From: JBGZEX01 sp041846495 | Lineage (GTDB): Bacteria; Bacteroidota; Bacteroidia; Bacteroidales; Marinifilaceae | Length of the DNA: 64,000 bases | NCBI GenBank assembly: GCA_041846495.1 | Contig: JBGZEX010000069.1 | Span: forward strand, 1-64,000 | Direction: 5' to 3' | The notes under the pieces: model-generated | Told to the model about the DNA's origin: nothing | What the model saw: only the letters and a program-made list of their open reading frames with translations | Databases searched by the model: none | Shown here: positions 1 through 9,422 of the stretch, in pieces | Layout of the letters: each line of letters opens with the position of its first letter | How positions within the stretch are numbered: position 1 is the stretch's first letter | Made by a program: the position numbers and the translations under genes

Positions 1-9
1 CGACAAAGA

Positions 10-45
10 AAAAGCGCCTTAATTCGTTGGAATTAAGGCGCTTTT
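10..45 (-). terminator. Rho-independent terminator after tRNA-Asp
   Basis: A perfect 16-bp inverted repeat (10-25 with 30-45, loop GTTG). Read on the minus strand the stem is followed by a T-rich tail, so it ends the tRNA-Asp transcript. The plus-strand side also ends in TTTT, so it may work in both directions. Confidence 0.85.
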
Positions 46-101
46 GAATTCGTTTCTAAAATTGCTTCAGATGACCTATAGCCTATCTTTCAGCTATTTA
101 G

Positions 102-175
102 CGGTATGGACGGGACTCGAACCCGCGACCCCCTGCGTGACAGGCAGGTATTCTAACCAGCTGAACTACCACACC
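102..175 (-). tRNA. tRNA-Asp (anticodon GTC)
   Basis: The minus strand folds into a full cloverleaf: a 7-bp acceptor stem (one G-U pair), a TTCGAGT T-loop, and an anticodon loop CTGTCAC closed by CCTGC/GCAGG, giving anticodon GTC for aspartate. The discriminator base is G, as expected for tRNA-Asp. CCA is not encoded. A consensus promoter lies about 60 bases upstream and a strong hairpin terminator follows, so it is a single-gene transcription unit. Confidence 0.97.
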
Positions 176-235
176 ATTTAGAACTCGCAATTCATTCGTT
201 TATATATGAACAATTGCCTGTTTCTAAGAACAGCA

Positions 236-265
236 CAAAGGTAGTGCTTTTTTTGGAAAAACAAA
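236..265 (-). promoter_or_regulatory. Promoter of tRNA-Asp
   Basis: On the minus strand TTTG (265-262), an 18-base spacer and TACCTTTG (243-236) match the Bacteroidales primary sigma consensus (TTTG / TAnnTTTG). The tRNA begins about 60 bases downstream. The rest of 176-403 holds AT-rich sequence and the gcvH promoter. Confidence 0.8.
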
Positions 266-360
266 AACTTATCGAGTTTTTTTCAAAATATTTTTCCGTT
301 TCGCAATTGAATGAATAGAATAAATTTTTCGGTTATTTTAATAGGTATCGGTTTTTTGTT

Positions 361-368
361 TATATTTG
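361..368 (+). promoter_or_regulatory. -7 promoter box of gcvH
   Basis: TATATTTG fits the Bacteroidales -7 consensus TAnnTTTG, 36 bases before the gcvH start codon. I see no convincing TTTG at the right distance upstream. Confidence 0.55.
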
Positions 369-403
369 AAAAATATTAGAAAGCTAATTTTAAAACTTTA
401 AAA

Positions 404-778
404 ATGAATTTACCAGTAGAATTGAAGTACACTAAGGAACACGAATGGATACGTGTCGAAGGAGAGATTGCATACGTGGGTATCACGGATTATGCTCAAA
501 GTCAATTGGGTGATATTGTTTTCGTAGAATGTGATACGGTGGGAGATGAGATTGCGGAAGGGGATGTATTCGGCACGATTGAGGCTGTTAAAACCGTTTC
601 TGATTTGTATTCTCCCGTTTCGGGCGAGGTTTTGGAGTTTAACGAAGAATTGGAAGATGCTCCGGAATTGGTGAATGAAGATCCTTATGGGAAAGGTTGG
701 ATTATAAAGATATCTATTGCGGATTCTTCCGAATTGGACGGATTATTGACGGCTGCGGAATACGAAGCGAGTATTTGA
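404..778 (+). CDS. gcvH: Glycine cleavage system H protein
   Basis: Lipoyl carrier of the glycine cleavage system: it shuttles the aminomethyl group from P protein (GcvP) to T protein (GcvT) and is reoxidised by L protein, in the cytoplasm. The 124-residue length is usual for the family. The lipoylated lysine is K63 in the motif EAVKTVSD, and the N-terminal KYTKEHEW and GITDYAQ motifs are typical. It stands alone with its own -7 box and terminator; gcvP and gcvT are not in the window, so the system is encoded at scattered sites. The start is the first ATG after the -7 box. Confidence 0.97.
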   Translation: MNLPVELKYTKEHEWIRVEGEIAYVGITDYAQSQLGDIVFVECDTVGDEIAEGDVFGTIEAVKTVSDLYSPVSGEVLEFNEELEDAPELVNEDPYGKGWIIKISIADSSELDGLLTAAEYEASI

Positions 779-792
779 AATTAGAGTTGAGA

Positions 793-813
793 AGAGACCG
801 AGGTCCGGTCTCT
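793..813 (+). terminator. Terminator after gcvH
   Basis: An 8-bp stem (793-800 with 806-813, loop AGGTC) followed directly by a run of T residues, 14 bases after the gcvH stop codon. A textbook intrinsic terminator. Confidence 0.85.
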
Positions 814-860
814 TTTTTTATTTAAAAGGATTTTTTTTAATATTATAATTCTATAAAAGG

Positions 861-2240
861 ATGACACTTATTAAGTCTATATCGGGAATTCGCGGTACTA
901 TAGGCGGTGAGTCCGGAACGAATCTTACGCCGCCGGACATAGTGAAATTCGTTTACGGTTATTCCACATGGGTGCGTTCCGTTTCCGGATGTATGCGGAC
1001 GAAGATTGTCGTAGGGAGGGATGCCCGTTTGTCGGGAGAAATGTTGTCGGATATCGTATGCGGCACCTTAGTTGCATTGGGGCATGAGGTCGTAGATATC
1101 GGTTTGGCAACGACACCGACGACGGAATTGGCCGTGACGGAGGAAAAAGCTGCCGGAGGAATTATTCTGACGGCAAGTCATAATCCTAAAGAGTGGAATG
1201 CTTTGAAACTCCTGAATGCGAAAGGCGAGTTCTTATCCGATGCGGAGGGGAAGAAGGTATTGGAATTTTCGGATACGGCGATTGCGAATTATGCCGATAT
1301 CGAAGCTGTCGGACGTATTATAAAGAAAGATTATACGGATTATCATATAGAGCATGTGCTGAATTTGGAACATGTGGATGTCGACGCTATAAAAAAGGCA
1401 AAACTCCGGATTGTCGTAGACGGAATCAATTCGGTCGGAGGAGTTGTAGTCCCTAAACTCTTGAAAGCCTTGGGTGTAGCTGATATCGTAGCTTTGAATT
1501 GCGAACCTCATGGAGATTTTGCACATAATCCGGAGCCTGTTCCCGAAAATCTTATCGGGATTTCCGAAACGGTTAAAACACAAAATGCGGATATGGGCAT
1601 CGTCGTAGACCCCGATGTGGACCGGCTTGCTTTTATTGCGGACAACGGAGAAATGTTCGGTGAGGAGTATACTCTTGTAGCGATTGCGGATTATATATTG
1701 AAATATGAAAAAGGGAATACCGTATCCAATCTTTCTTCTTCCCGGGCATTGAGCGATGTTGCCGGAAGATACGGATGTACGTATTCGGCAGCAGCGGTGG
1801 GAGAAGTGAATGTCGTTGCGGAAATGAAGAAAACCGGAGCTGTCATCGGAGGCGAAGGCAATGGGGGAGTGATATATCCTAAGAGCCATTACGGCAGGGA
1901 TGCACTCGTGGGTATAGGGCTTTTCCTTTCACATTTTGTAAAAGAAAGCAAGTCTATGACGGAACTTAAAAAATCCTATCCTCAATATTTTATTTCGAAA
2001 AATAAAATAGAACTTACTCCCGAATTGGATGTGGATTCCGTCTTGGACAGAATAAAGCAGGAATATCGTCGTGAAAAGATAACGGATATAGATGGGGTGA
2101 AAATAGATTTTCCCGAAGGTTGGGTGCATTTGCGCAAGTCCAATACCGAACCTATTATCCGAATTTATTCCGAGGCTAAAGATAAGGCCGGAGCCGAGGC
2201 ATTGGCTCGGAATATTATAGATAGCATAAAATCTTTATAA
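861..2240 (+). CDS. glmM: Phosphoglucosamine mutase-type phosphohexomutase
   Basis: A 459-residue alpha-D-phosphohexomutase, most likely interconverting glucosamine-6-P and glucosamine-1-P for UDP-GlcNAc, hence peptidoglycan and lipid A. The phosphoserine loop TASHNP carries active S106; the metal loop DPDVDR, the sugar loop GEGNGG and the C-terminal phosphate loop RKSNTEP follow in order, so all four domains are present. The family is hard to split into GlmM and phosphomannomutase by motif alone; the glucosamine assignment is inferred from the usual Bacteroidota type. glmS lies 11 kb away. The gene follows the gcvH terminator and ends 11 bases from the convergent folC. Confidence 0.9.
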   Translation: MTLIKSISGIRGTIGGESGTNLTPPDIVKFVYGYSTWVRSVSGCMRTKIVVGRDARLSGEMLSDIVCGTLVALGHEVVDIGLATTPTTELAVTEEKAAGGIILTASHNPKEWNALKLLNAKGEFLSDAEGKKVLEFSDTAIANYADIEAVGRIIKKDYTDYHIEHVLNLEHVDVDAIKKAKLRIVVDGINSVGGVVVPKLLKALGVADIVALNCEPHGDFAHNPEPVPENLIGISETVKTQNADMGIVVDPDVDRLAFIADNGEMFGEEYTLVAIADYILKYEKGNTVSNLSSSRALSDVAGRYGCTYSAAAVGEVNVVAEMKKTGAVIGGEGNGGVIYPKSHYGRDALVGIGLFLSHFVKESKSMTELKKSYPQYFISKNKIELTPELDVDSVLDRIKQEYRREKITDIDGVKIDFPEGWVHLRKSNTEPIIRIYSEAKDKAGAEALARNIIDSIKSL

Positions 2241-2251
2241 TCCGTGCGGAA

Positions 2252-3529
2252 TCATATGATTTCGGCAACTACGAATGTACTGCCGCCGATATAGATCATG
2301 TCTTCCGTATCGGCGGTTTTTTTTGCCGTTTCATAAGCTTCGGCTACGGATTCGAATACCTCGCCTTGAAGTCCGTACGGAGATGCTTTGGCAGCGAGAG
2401 CTGCAGCATCCATGGCTCGCGGGATAGATGCTTTGCAGAAATAATATAAGGCATTTTCAGGCATTAACCGGAGAACGCTGTCGATGTCTTTATCGTTTAC
2501 CATTCCGAATACGATATGCAGGCGACGATATGGAATGTCCGCTATTTGACGAACAATCTCCCGGATACCGTCCGGGTTATGGCCGGTGTCGCATACGGTA
2601 TATGGCCGGTTTGCCAGTATTTGCCAACGTCCCATAAGTCCCGTATTTTTTACGGTATTTTCTATCCCTTTTCGGATATGGGAGATATCTATCGAAAAAC
2701 TTCCGGATTCCGATAATATCTTTAAGGTTTCGAGTACGGTAGCCAGGTTTTTGGATTGATAATATCCTTTTAAGGGAAGTTCGAGTTTTTCCAGGAATAC
2801 GGCTTTTTCATGTTTTATATCGTAAGAACTCTCGGCATTCCTTTTTATATTCCAATGTTCCGATGCAAAACTCAGTTGCGTACCCATTCGGGCGGCCTGC
2901 GCTTCGAATACGAAATCGCAGGCTTTGTCTCGGATGCCGGCAACGGCGGGAATGCCGCTTTTTATGATACCGGCTTTTTCTTTGGCGATGGCTTCCAGGC
3001 TATTTCCCAATAAGGCCGTGTGATCGTATGAAATATTGGTTATGACGGATATTTCCGGACGGATGATATTGGTGGAGTCGAGACGTCCACCCAATCCCAC
3101 TTCAATAACGGCAACATCTACTTTTTCACGTTTGAAATATTCGAAAGCCATGGCCACTGTCATTTCGAAAAAGGAAGGGGAAAGTTCCGAGAAAAAGACT
3201 TTATTGGAGGCGATGAAATCTACGACAAAATCTTTTTCCACCATTTTTCCATCGACTTTTATCCGTTCTCTGAAATCTTTCAAATGGGGCGAAGTATATA
3301 GTCCGGTACGATATCCCGCTTCTTGGAGAACGGAGGCTATCATATGGGAAACGGAGCCTTTCCCGTTCGTACCTGCGATGTGTATGGTCTTAAACGATTC
3401 GTGGGGATGATGGAAATGCTCGTCCAAACGCAGCGTATTATTTAAATCCGCTTTATAAGCGGATTTCCCTTCCCGTTGATACATTGGAAGTTGTGTAAAC
3501 ATCCATGCAATAGTTTCCTCGTAATTCAT
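2252..3529 (-). CDS. folC: Bifunctional dihydrofolate / folylpolyglutamate synthase
   Basis: An ATP-dependent Mur-ligase-type enzyme of 425 residues that joins glutamate to dihydropteroate and extends the polyglutamate tail of folates in the cytoplasm. The P-loop GTNGKGS is at residues 53-59, followed by the typical TSPHL segment and, near residue 145, the EVGLGGRLDSTN motif. The C-terminal domain includes the conserved DTGHNPDG stretch. Length is normal for FolC. The ATG start is at 3527-3529. It lies just downstream of the initiator tRNA on the same strand but behind that tRNA's terminator. folE, another folate gene, lies 5 kb away in a different unit. Confidence 0.96.
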   Translation of the reverse strand: MNYEETIAWMFTQLPMYQREGKSAYKADLNNTLRLDEHFHHPHESFKTIHIAGTNGKGSVSHMIASVLQEAGYRTGLYTSPHLKDFRERIKVDGKMVEKDFVVDFIASNKVFFSELSPSFFEMTVAMAFEYFKREKVDVAVIEVGLGGRLDSTNIIRPEISVITNISYDHTALLGNSLEAIAKEKAGIIKSGIPAVAGIRDKACDFVFEAQAARMGTQLSFASEHWNIKRNAESSYDIKHEKAVFLEKLELPLKGYYQSKNLATVLETLKILSESGSFSIDISHIRKGIENTVKNTGLMGRWQILANRPYTVCDTGHNPDGIREIVRQIADIPYRRLHIVFGMVNDKDIDSVLRLMPENALYYFCKASIPRAMDAAALAAKASPYGLQGEVFESVAEAYETAKKTADTEDMIYIGGSTFVVAEII

Positions 3530-3549
3530 TTCGGTAATTATAATACAAA

Positions 3550-3583
3550 AAAGGCTGTCCTCTCCAATTTCCGGACAACCTTT
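3550..3583 (-). terminator. Terminator after initiator tRNA-Met
   Basis: An 11-bp stem with one mismatch (3550-3560 with 3573-3583), followed on the minus strand by a T-run. It lies 7 bases from the tRNA 3' end and 20 bases before the folC start codon, so folC is probably transcribed by read-through or from its own promoter. Confidence 0.75.
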
Positions 3584-3590
3584 CTCTTAG

Positions 3591-3663
<73 letters not shown>

Positions 3664-3710
3664 ATCATAGTCGATTCTTGTTAGAGGAACTATCTCCCGA
3701 ATCGCGACGG

Positions 3711-3741
3711 CAAAGGTAATATAATAAATTATAATTCCAAA
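3711..3741 (-). promoter_or_regulatory. Promoter of initiator tRNA-Met
   Basis: On the minus strand TTTG (3741-3738), a 19-base spacer and TACCTTTG (3718-3711) match the Bacteroidales consensus fully. The tRNA 5' end is 48 bases downstream. From here to about 4010 I see no further coding signal. Confidence 0.85.
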
Positions 3742-4106
3742 GTTTTTCCGAATATATTTTCTCGAACTATAGATGCGGGCGTTTTTTTGCAGTAGTATAA
3801 AGTCAGTTCGTTCTAAGTGCAAGAGGGTAAGTTTGACGTTCTAACGATTACACTATTTTACGGATAGTGTCAAAAATATCTTATATTATCGTCATTATCA
3901 CAAATTATATTGTTTGACAATTTGGATAAAAAATGAGATAATTTATCAAAATAACAATATTTATCAGATATTCAAAGTCGTATTAAACAACGGCCTTTGT
4001 TCCTGAAAAATCATCGTGATAAAACATTTTCCTTAAATGAAAAATATGTTTTAATCGACCCAAATGCCTTAAACAAACTGTTGTAATGGTTATTCTGGAA
4101 TTGTCC

Positions 4107-4506
4107 TCATTTACAACTTTTATTATTACGATCTTTACTGTTGTTGTAGATTAATTGACCGTATCCTTTACTGAAATCAATTACGTGCAGAGACCCAGTT
4201 TCATTATACACTTTTTTGCCGGTCTCATCGATCAGGATGTCTGCGTACAAATCACCGTCATTTGCCTTTTCATCTTCACCTGCTATTTTTTCTATATATA
4301 TGTTATATAATTTGCCCGACTTTGTAATAAATATACCAGTATAATCCTATACGCCAATCGAAAAATCAGATTTTGTAACCATAATTAGAAATGTTAAACA
4401 AAGTAGTCGGTGTAACTTCTTTCATAAAATACTTTGTATTGCTTTTAAATCCTTGTGTGCCTTGAAGCAATACGGGAGAAACGGCATTTATAATCGAAAT
4501 ATACAT
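4107..4506 (-). pseudogene. Decayed gene, probable secreted or lipoprotein remnant
   Basis: The minus strand reads as protein-like sequence in two frames. From the ATG at 4506 it gives about 45 residues, starting MYISIINAVSPV and ending NYGYKI at a TGA (4366-4368). The neighbouring frame continues with SDFSIGV, a TAG, then about 78 residues (DYTGIFITKSGK ... NNSKDRNNKSCK) to a TGA at 4107-4109. One frameshift and one nonsense codon therefore break a single reading. The same frame may go on past 4107 to about 4011, implying another nonsense codon, and the real 5' end may be missing. I do not recognise the family. Low-complexity coding is unlikely given the good residue mix, but this is by eye only. 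Confidence 0.6.
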
Positions 4507-4700
4507 GAAGAACTCGCTATTGAGTTATAAATAATATTTTCTAAAAAATATTGTTTTTTGAAGGGGGTAGATTAACTAATTAAGGAATTGATATATAGTT
4601 TGTTGTTTAATATTAAAAACATTAAATGTGACAGAATACCTGCAGGCAATACCATATATACACCATGGCTATATTCGTGCAAACTTTGAGCGAACTACTT

Positions 4701-5111
4701 TCAATCTGCAAAATTTATTTTACGTAGCTTTTTATTTGAATTTCCATTACACCGAACTACATTTTCCCACACCATTTCTTTTGATGTTAATTTACGTATG
4801 TGATATTGCTCCGTATATTTGTTTTTTTCATCGGATAGAGTTATCAAGGTGTTGTCATAACTAATTGACGTATGTCCTGGCGATTGTAGTATCTCTATCC
4901 GATAAACAATCCCTGCTACGGATAGAACAGATTTTGTCGGAACAGAATGTATAAGTTACATAACTGTCGACAGACAAATTGGGGTTGTCGTTATAGACAT
5001 ACCATTCGCCGACTAATAGATTTATATCTGTTTTTTATCTTTTTCACATGAGATTAAACCGAAAATGATGATAGATAATAAAATAATTGCCGATTGTTTT
5101 TTTGTTTTCAT
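4701..5111 (-). pseudogene. Decayed lipocalin-like lipoprotein gene
   Basis: Starting at the ATG at 5111 the minus strand encodes a clear lipoprotein signal peptide (hydrophobic stretch ending LISC, then EKDKKQ), but hits a stop after 28 residues. The next frame gives LLVGEWYVYNDNPN and continues for about 45 residues; a further shift gives RIEILQSPGHTSISYDNT and on to KLRKINFAD and a TGA at 4701. Pieced together this is a protein of about 135 residues whose GEWYV start suits the lipocalin-like domains common in Bacteroides lipoproteins. At least two frameshifts are needed. A consensus promoter lies upstream, so the remnant is probably still transcribed. Confidence 0.65.
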
Positions 5112-5258
5112 CTTTCTTTAAATTTCTTGTGTGTATTTTGTTGGAATCTTTTTTTTAAATTTGAGCCAACTGAATTCCTTGATTTACAGGTTTAATTTGT
5201 ATGCCTGTAGACTTCTTTGTTTTTTATGTAAAATTCGCAGCAATTTCGTTACATATGA

Positions 5259-5290
5259 CAAATATATGAAAATCCGTATATCGCGGCAAA
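5259..5290 (-). promoter_or_regulatory. Promoter upstream of the decayed lipoprotein genes
   Basis: On the minus strand TTTG (5290-5287), 20 bases, then TATATTTG (5266-5259): both boxes match the Bacteroidales consensus. The first downstream gene is the lipocalin-like pseudogene, leaving a leader of about 140 bases. From 5291 to 5453 no gene is evident. Confidence 0.65.
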
Positions 5291-5453
5291 TTCAGCGAGG
5301 TGTTTTGTTTTTGTGAATTTTCATAAAAACTACAATATTTATAAGTTCCGATTTATGGACAGGCAGGGGATGATAATAGCAGTTTCTAAAATGGGGGATT
5401 ATTGTAAGTCATGAAAAAACCTTATCTTTATCCGGATAAATTGAAAATTACTC

Positions 5454-7535
5454 ATGGAAAGAAATAAAATCGGGCAGAGGAGGTTCAATCTTTCGATACG
5501 TATTGCCGTTGTTGCCGTTATTGCTGTTATAACCGTCATATTATACCCGCATTCTCCGATATTCAAATATAAATATTCCAAGGGGATGAAATGGAATTAC
5601 GATACTTTGATAGCCCCTTTCAGTTTTCCTATTTATAAAAATGCGGAGGAGTTGAGTTTCGAGAAAGATAAGATTCGGAAAAATATAATACCTATATATA
5701 GAAGACAATCCGATATTGCATTGCGGAATATCGATAAGTTTAGGGCGGATGCAAAATTATTGGAACCCGTTTTATCGGAGAAAGAGCGAAGATCGATAGA
5801 GGATAAGCTGGCGTACATTTATAAAAAGGGAATTATCTATGTGAGCGATACTGCTTATACTGAACGAAATATGCAAATTAAAATTATCGAGAATAATATT
5901 GCGGAGAAAAAGGATATCGCTTTTTTATATCGTCCGGGAGAAGCTTATACCGAGTTGAAAAATTATACTTCCCGATTAAGAAAAGAGGGAGATGATGAAA
6001 AACTTTGGGATTTGGATATGGCTGCCTACATAGAGCCCAATATTTTATTCGATCAGGAAAAAACCAATCTCGAGCTTAAATTGCAACTTTCGTCCGTAAG
6101 TCTTACGAGGGGAATGGTTGCAGAAGGGGATATTATCATCCTCAGGGGAGAAACGGTGACTGCGGAGAAGTTGCAAATTTTAGATTCGTATAAAAAAGCT
6201 TATGATGAAGAAATACAACCGGTTTCCGTGTGGCGAACCATGACCGGATACACTATCGTTTCCGTTTTGGCTTTGTTGGCATTGACCCTGTTTCTGTATC
6301 ATACCAAAAAAAGAGTTTTCCTTAATAACAAGCATTTTATATTTTTATATACCATGTATTTGCTTACCGTATTGATTGCATGTTTGAATGCTTATTATAA
6401 GGTGAATATATGGTTGCTTCCGGTATTGTTTTTCGTTATTGTCGTAAATGTATTATTCGATCGAAGAGCCGCTTTATTCTTGCTGCTATCGCTTGCAATT
6501 TCTACTTCCATTTTTGCTACGGACGGTTATTTTTACATGATTATGCAGATCCTTTCGGGCATTGTCATTATCAACAGTCTTTCGCAGTTTCAGAAACGCA
6601 GTCAGCTTTTCATATCGATTTTATGGGGATTTTTGGTTTATCTTCTCGTATATGTATCGTTTACCCTTATACGTGAAGGAGATGTACTTACATCGGAAAA
6701 TCTCAATGACATATTGATGTTGGCTCTTAATTGTTTGCTTTTGACATTGACTTATGTGGCAATTTACGTATGTGAAAAAATTTTCGGTTATACGTCGGAA
6801 ATGTCTTTATTGGAATATTGCAATCAAAATCATCCTTTGTTACGGCAATTGATTAAAAAGGCTCCGGGTACTTTCCAACATTCCATAATGGTGGCTAATT
6901 TGGCGGAGGAAGCAGTATACAGAATCGAAGGCAATACATTGTTGACCCGTACGGGAGCCATGTACCATGATGTGGGGAAAATTTACGACCCTATTCTTTT
7001 TATAGAAAATCAAGCCGGAGGGATAAGTCCTCATACTCATATGCCGTATGACGAAAGTGCCCGAAAAATCATAGCTCACGTGGAGAAAGGGGTGGAATTG
7101 GCGAATGCATATCATCTGCCTGAAGTTATCGTTAATTTTATCCGTACCCACCATGGAAGGAGCAGGGTGAAATACTTTTATAATTCGTTTAAAAACAAAT
7201 TTCCGGATAAGGAAATCGATGAGAAGGATTTTACATATCCCGGACCGGATCCGGTTACCAAGGAATGCGCTGTAGTTATGATGGCCGATGCCGTAGAGGC
7301 GGCATCCCGGACGTTGGAAATAAAGACGGAAGAAAATATTAAAAAACTCGTTTCCGATATTATAGATATGCAGCTTAAAGACGGAAGATTTGCCAATGCC
7401 GATATAAGTTTTAAGGATATTTCCATTATAAAAAATATATTTACCGAACAGCTAAGCAATATATACCATTCCCGTATTACTTATCCCCGGCTTGAGAAAA
7501 AATCGGAGGAGGAGAAAGAGGATATCGACATCTGA
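5454..7535 (+). CDS. pgpH: 7TM-HD cyclic-di-AMP phosphodiesterase (PgpH type)
   Basis: A 693-residue inner-membrane protein. An N-terminal membrane anchor (about residues 10-32) precedes an extracytoplasmic 7TMR-HDED domain; a block of hydrophobic helices spans about residues 260-460; the C-terminus is a cytoplasmic HD phosphohydrolase domain. Metal-site candidates visible are H476 (FQHSIM), H505-D506 (HDVGK) and H566-H567 (RTHHG), the arrangement of PgpH enzymes that hydrolyse cyclic di-AMP to pApA. The function is carried over from that family. The gene stands alone; a near-consensus -7 box (TATCTTTA, 5423-5430) lies 24 bases before the ATG. It is followed by 250 bases without a gene. Confidence 0.9.
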   Translation: MERNKIGQRRFNLSIRIAVVAVIAVITVILYPHSPIFKYKYSKGMKWNYDTLIAPFSFPIYKNAEELSFEKDKIRKNIIPIYRRQSDIALRNIDKFRADAKLLEPVLSEKERRSIEDKLAYIYKKGIIYVSDTAYTERNMQIKIIENNIAEKKDIAFLYRPGEAYTELKNYTSRLRKEGDDEKLWDLDMAAYIEPNILFDQEKTNLELKLQLSSVSLTRGMVAEGDIIILRGETVTAEKLQILDSYKKAYDEEIQPVSVWRTMTGYTIVSVLALLALTLFLYHTKKRVFLNNKHFIFLYTMYLLTVLIACLNAYYKVNIWLLPVLFFVIVVNVLFDRRAALFLLLSLAISTSIFATDGYFYMIMQILSGIVIINSLSQFQKRSQLFISILWGFLVYLLVYVSFTLIREGDVLTSENLNDILMLALNCLLLTLTYVAIYVCEKIFGYTSEMSLLEYCNQNHPLLRQLIKKAPGTFQHSIMVANLAEEAVYRIEGNTLLTRTGAMYHDVGKIYDPILFIENQAGGISPHTHMPYDESARKIIAHVEKGVELANAYHLPEVIVNFIRTHHGRSRVKYFYNSFKNKFPDKEIDEKDFTYPGPDPVTKECAVVMMADAVEAASRTLEIKTEENIKKLVSDIIDMQLKDGRFANADISFKDISIIKNIFTEQLSNIYHSRITYPRLEKKSEEEKEDIDI

Positions 7536-7675
7536 AAGGTCTCGATTTCCGATTTTCCGTTTCCTCTGCAGTTCTCGATATTTGTCGTTTTTACATTGCG
7601 GACAAGGACTTTAATGTCCGAATTATTGGAGCACGAGCGAAAAGCGGTTGGGAATTCGATATGATATTGAAAACG

Positions 7676-7717
7676 AACAGCTCTTCGATAGTCGAATATG
7701 GACCATGAAGAGCCGTT
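7676..7717 (-). terminator. Terminator of the folE-fabD operon
   Basis: An 11-bp stem (7676-7686 with 7707-7717); on the minus strand its only non-canonical pair is a G-U wobble. It lies about 65 bases past the fabD stop. The T-run after it is short, so efficiency is uncertain. The rest of 7536-7782 shows nothing else. Confidence 0.6.
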
Positions 7718-7782
7718 CTTGTTGTATTACAATTTGCTTAGCGTGAAGTAAAAGGGGAGAAGTGGCACTTCTCCCGATAAGC

Positions 7783-8658
7783 TTATTCGATACCCGATAC
7801 GTTCGCGTCTTTGTTGATTTTTTTGATGAGCCCCTGCAATACTTTTCCCGGACCTATTTCCAAGAAATCGTTTGCTCCCGCTGCAATCATATTGTTGACC
7901 GATTGAGTCCAACGTACGGCATGAGTGAGTTGGAGGATGAGGTTTTCTTTGATTTCCTCCGGTTCGGTATGAGGTCGGGCATCTATGTTCTGGAAGATGG
8001 GGCATATCGGACGATTGAATTTCGATTTTCGAATAGCTTCCGTGAGCTCTTTTGCGGCGGGTTCCATACAGGGAGAATGAAAACCTCCTCCTACTTTGAG
8101 AGGCAATACTCTTTTGGCCCCGGCTTCCGAGAGTTTTTTTACGGCCGTATCCACTCCGGTCAAACTTCCGGAGATTACGATTTGACCGTTGCAGTTGTAG
8201 TTGGCGGCAACGACGATATCGTCTATGCTTTTGCATATATTCTCTACATCTTCGTCGCTCATGCCGATAACAGCCGCCATCGTGGAAGGATTTAATTTAC
8301 ACGCTTTTTGCATAGCGATTGCACGGGTGTGCACAAGTCCGAGAGCTTGTTCGAATGCCAAAGCCCCACACGCTACCAAAGCCGAGAATTCTCCCAGGGA
8401 ATGCCCGGCTACCATATCGGGTTTTTCGTTTAGACTGTCGGCTAATATGACGGAATGAAGAAAGATTGCCGGCTGCGTGACATCGGTTTGGCGTAAATCT
8501 TCTTCGCTGCCTTCGAACATTAAATCGGTTATTCTGAATCCTAAAATTTCATTGGCTTTCTCAAACATTTCCTTTGCTTTGGGAGATGTTTCGTACAAAG
8601 ATTTTCCCATGCCGGGAAATTGAGCTCCTTGGCCCGGGAATACAAATGCTCTTTTCAT
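7783..8658 (-). CDS. fabD: Malonyl-CoA:ACP transacylase
   Basis: Transfers malonyl from CoA to acyl carrier protein to feed fatty acid elongation in the cytoplasm. The 291-residue length is normal. The N-terminal FPGQGAQ motif (residues 7-13), the nucleophile S87 in GHSLG, R112 in the VHTRAIAMQ segment and the catalytic H194 in GGFHSP are all visible. It begins 18 bases after folE on the same strand and is followed by a hairpin, so the two genes form a two-gene operon despite unrelated pathways. Confidence 0.97.
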   Translation of the reverse strand: MKRAFVFPGQGAQFPGMGKSLYETSPKAKEMFEKANEILGFRITDLMFEGSEEDLRQTDVTQPAIFLHSVILADSLNEKPDMVAGHSLGEFSALVACGALAFEQALGLVHTRAIAMQKACKLNPSTMAAVIGMSDEDVENICKSIDDIVVAANYNCNGQIVISGSLTGVDTAVKKLSEAGAKRVLPLKVGGGFHSPCMEPAAKELTEAIRKSKFNRPICPIFQNIDARPHTEPEEIKENLILQLTHAVRWTQSVNNMIAAGANDFLEIGPGKVLQGLIKKINKDANVSGIE

Positions 8659-8676
8659 TTTTATTATAATTAAAGA

Positions 8677-9300
8677 TTAATGCAAATCGGAACTTATCAG
8701 ACGGATGAATTCTTCCCGAGTCGCTAATTTTTCAAAAGCTCCCGAGAAATCCGACGTGGTTGTAACGGAGTTTTGTTTTTGTACTCCCCGCATCATCATG
8801 CACATATGCTGTGCTTCGATGACTACTGCTACTCCGAGGGGATGCAATGAGTTTTCTATGCAAGTGCGTATTTGGTGCGTAAGGCGTTCCTGTACTTGCA
8901 GTCTTCTGGCAAAGCAGTCTACGACCCTTGCAATTTTGCTCAGGCCGGTAACATAACCGTTGGGAATGTATGCTACATGGGCTTTCCCGATAAAGGGAAG
9001 AAAATGATGTTCGCACAAAGAATAGATTTCGATGTCTTTTACAATCACCATTTGTCGGTATTCTTCTTTAAAAAGGGCGGATCGGAGGATAGCCTCCGGG
9101 TCCTGACCGTAGCCTTGTGTGAGAAATTGTACGGCGCGGGCTATGCGTTTGGGCGTTTTTATCAGACCGTCGCGCTCCGGATCTTCTCCCAATATTTTGA
9201 TGATTTCAAGATAATGTTGTTGAAGTTTTTCCGTCTTTTCGGTATTATATATATCTTTTTTATAATAGAAATCTTTATCTTTTACATAATCGATACCCAT
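8677..9300 (-). CDS. folE: GTP cyclohydrolase I
   Basis: Converts GTP to 7,8-dihydroneopterin triphosphate, the first step of folate (and possibly queuosine) synthesis. At 207 residues it is a normal unicellular-type enzyme. The zinc ligands are C96 and H99 of the CEHHF motif and C167 of HMCMMMRG; the SKIAR motif and the QERLT segment are also present. It is the first gene of an operon with fabD. A -7-like box (TTACTTTG on the minus strand, 9334-9327) lies 27 bases upstream of the ATG. Confidence 0.97.
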   Translation of the reverse strand: MGIDYVKDKDFYYKKDIYNTEKTEKLQQHYLEIIKILGEDPERDGLIKTPKRIARAVQFLTQGYGQDPEAILRSALFKEEYRQMVIVKDIEIYSLCEHHFLPFIGKAHVAYIPNGYVTGLSKIARVVDCFARRLQVQERLTHQIRTCIENSLHPLGVAVVIEAQHMCMMMRGVQKQNSVTTTSDFSGAFEKLATREEFIRLISSDLH

Positions 9301-9422
9301 ATCTATCCAATTAAAGTCTAATACTGCAAAGTAAATATAAAAAATATAGATTCGGATACAATTATCGAAAACTATTGCCGATATCGGCGATTATTTTTAT
9401 TAATTATCGTATAATCAGGTTT

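Noticed and set aside
4628..4864. A 78-codon plus-strand open frame
   Set aside because: It is antisense to the lipocalin-like pseudogene, whose frames make better protein sequence.
5131..5316. A 61-codon plus-strand open frame
   Set aside because: Low-complexity Leu/Phe/Cys-rich product over the minus-strand promoter; no sign of coding.
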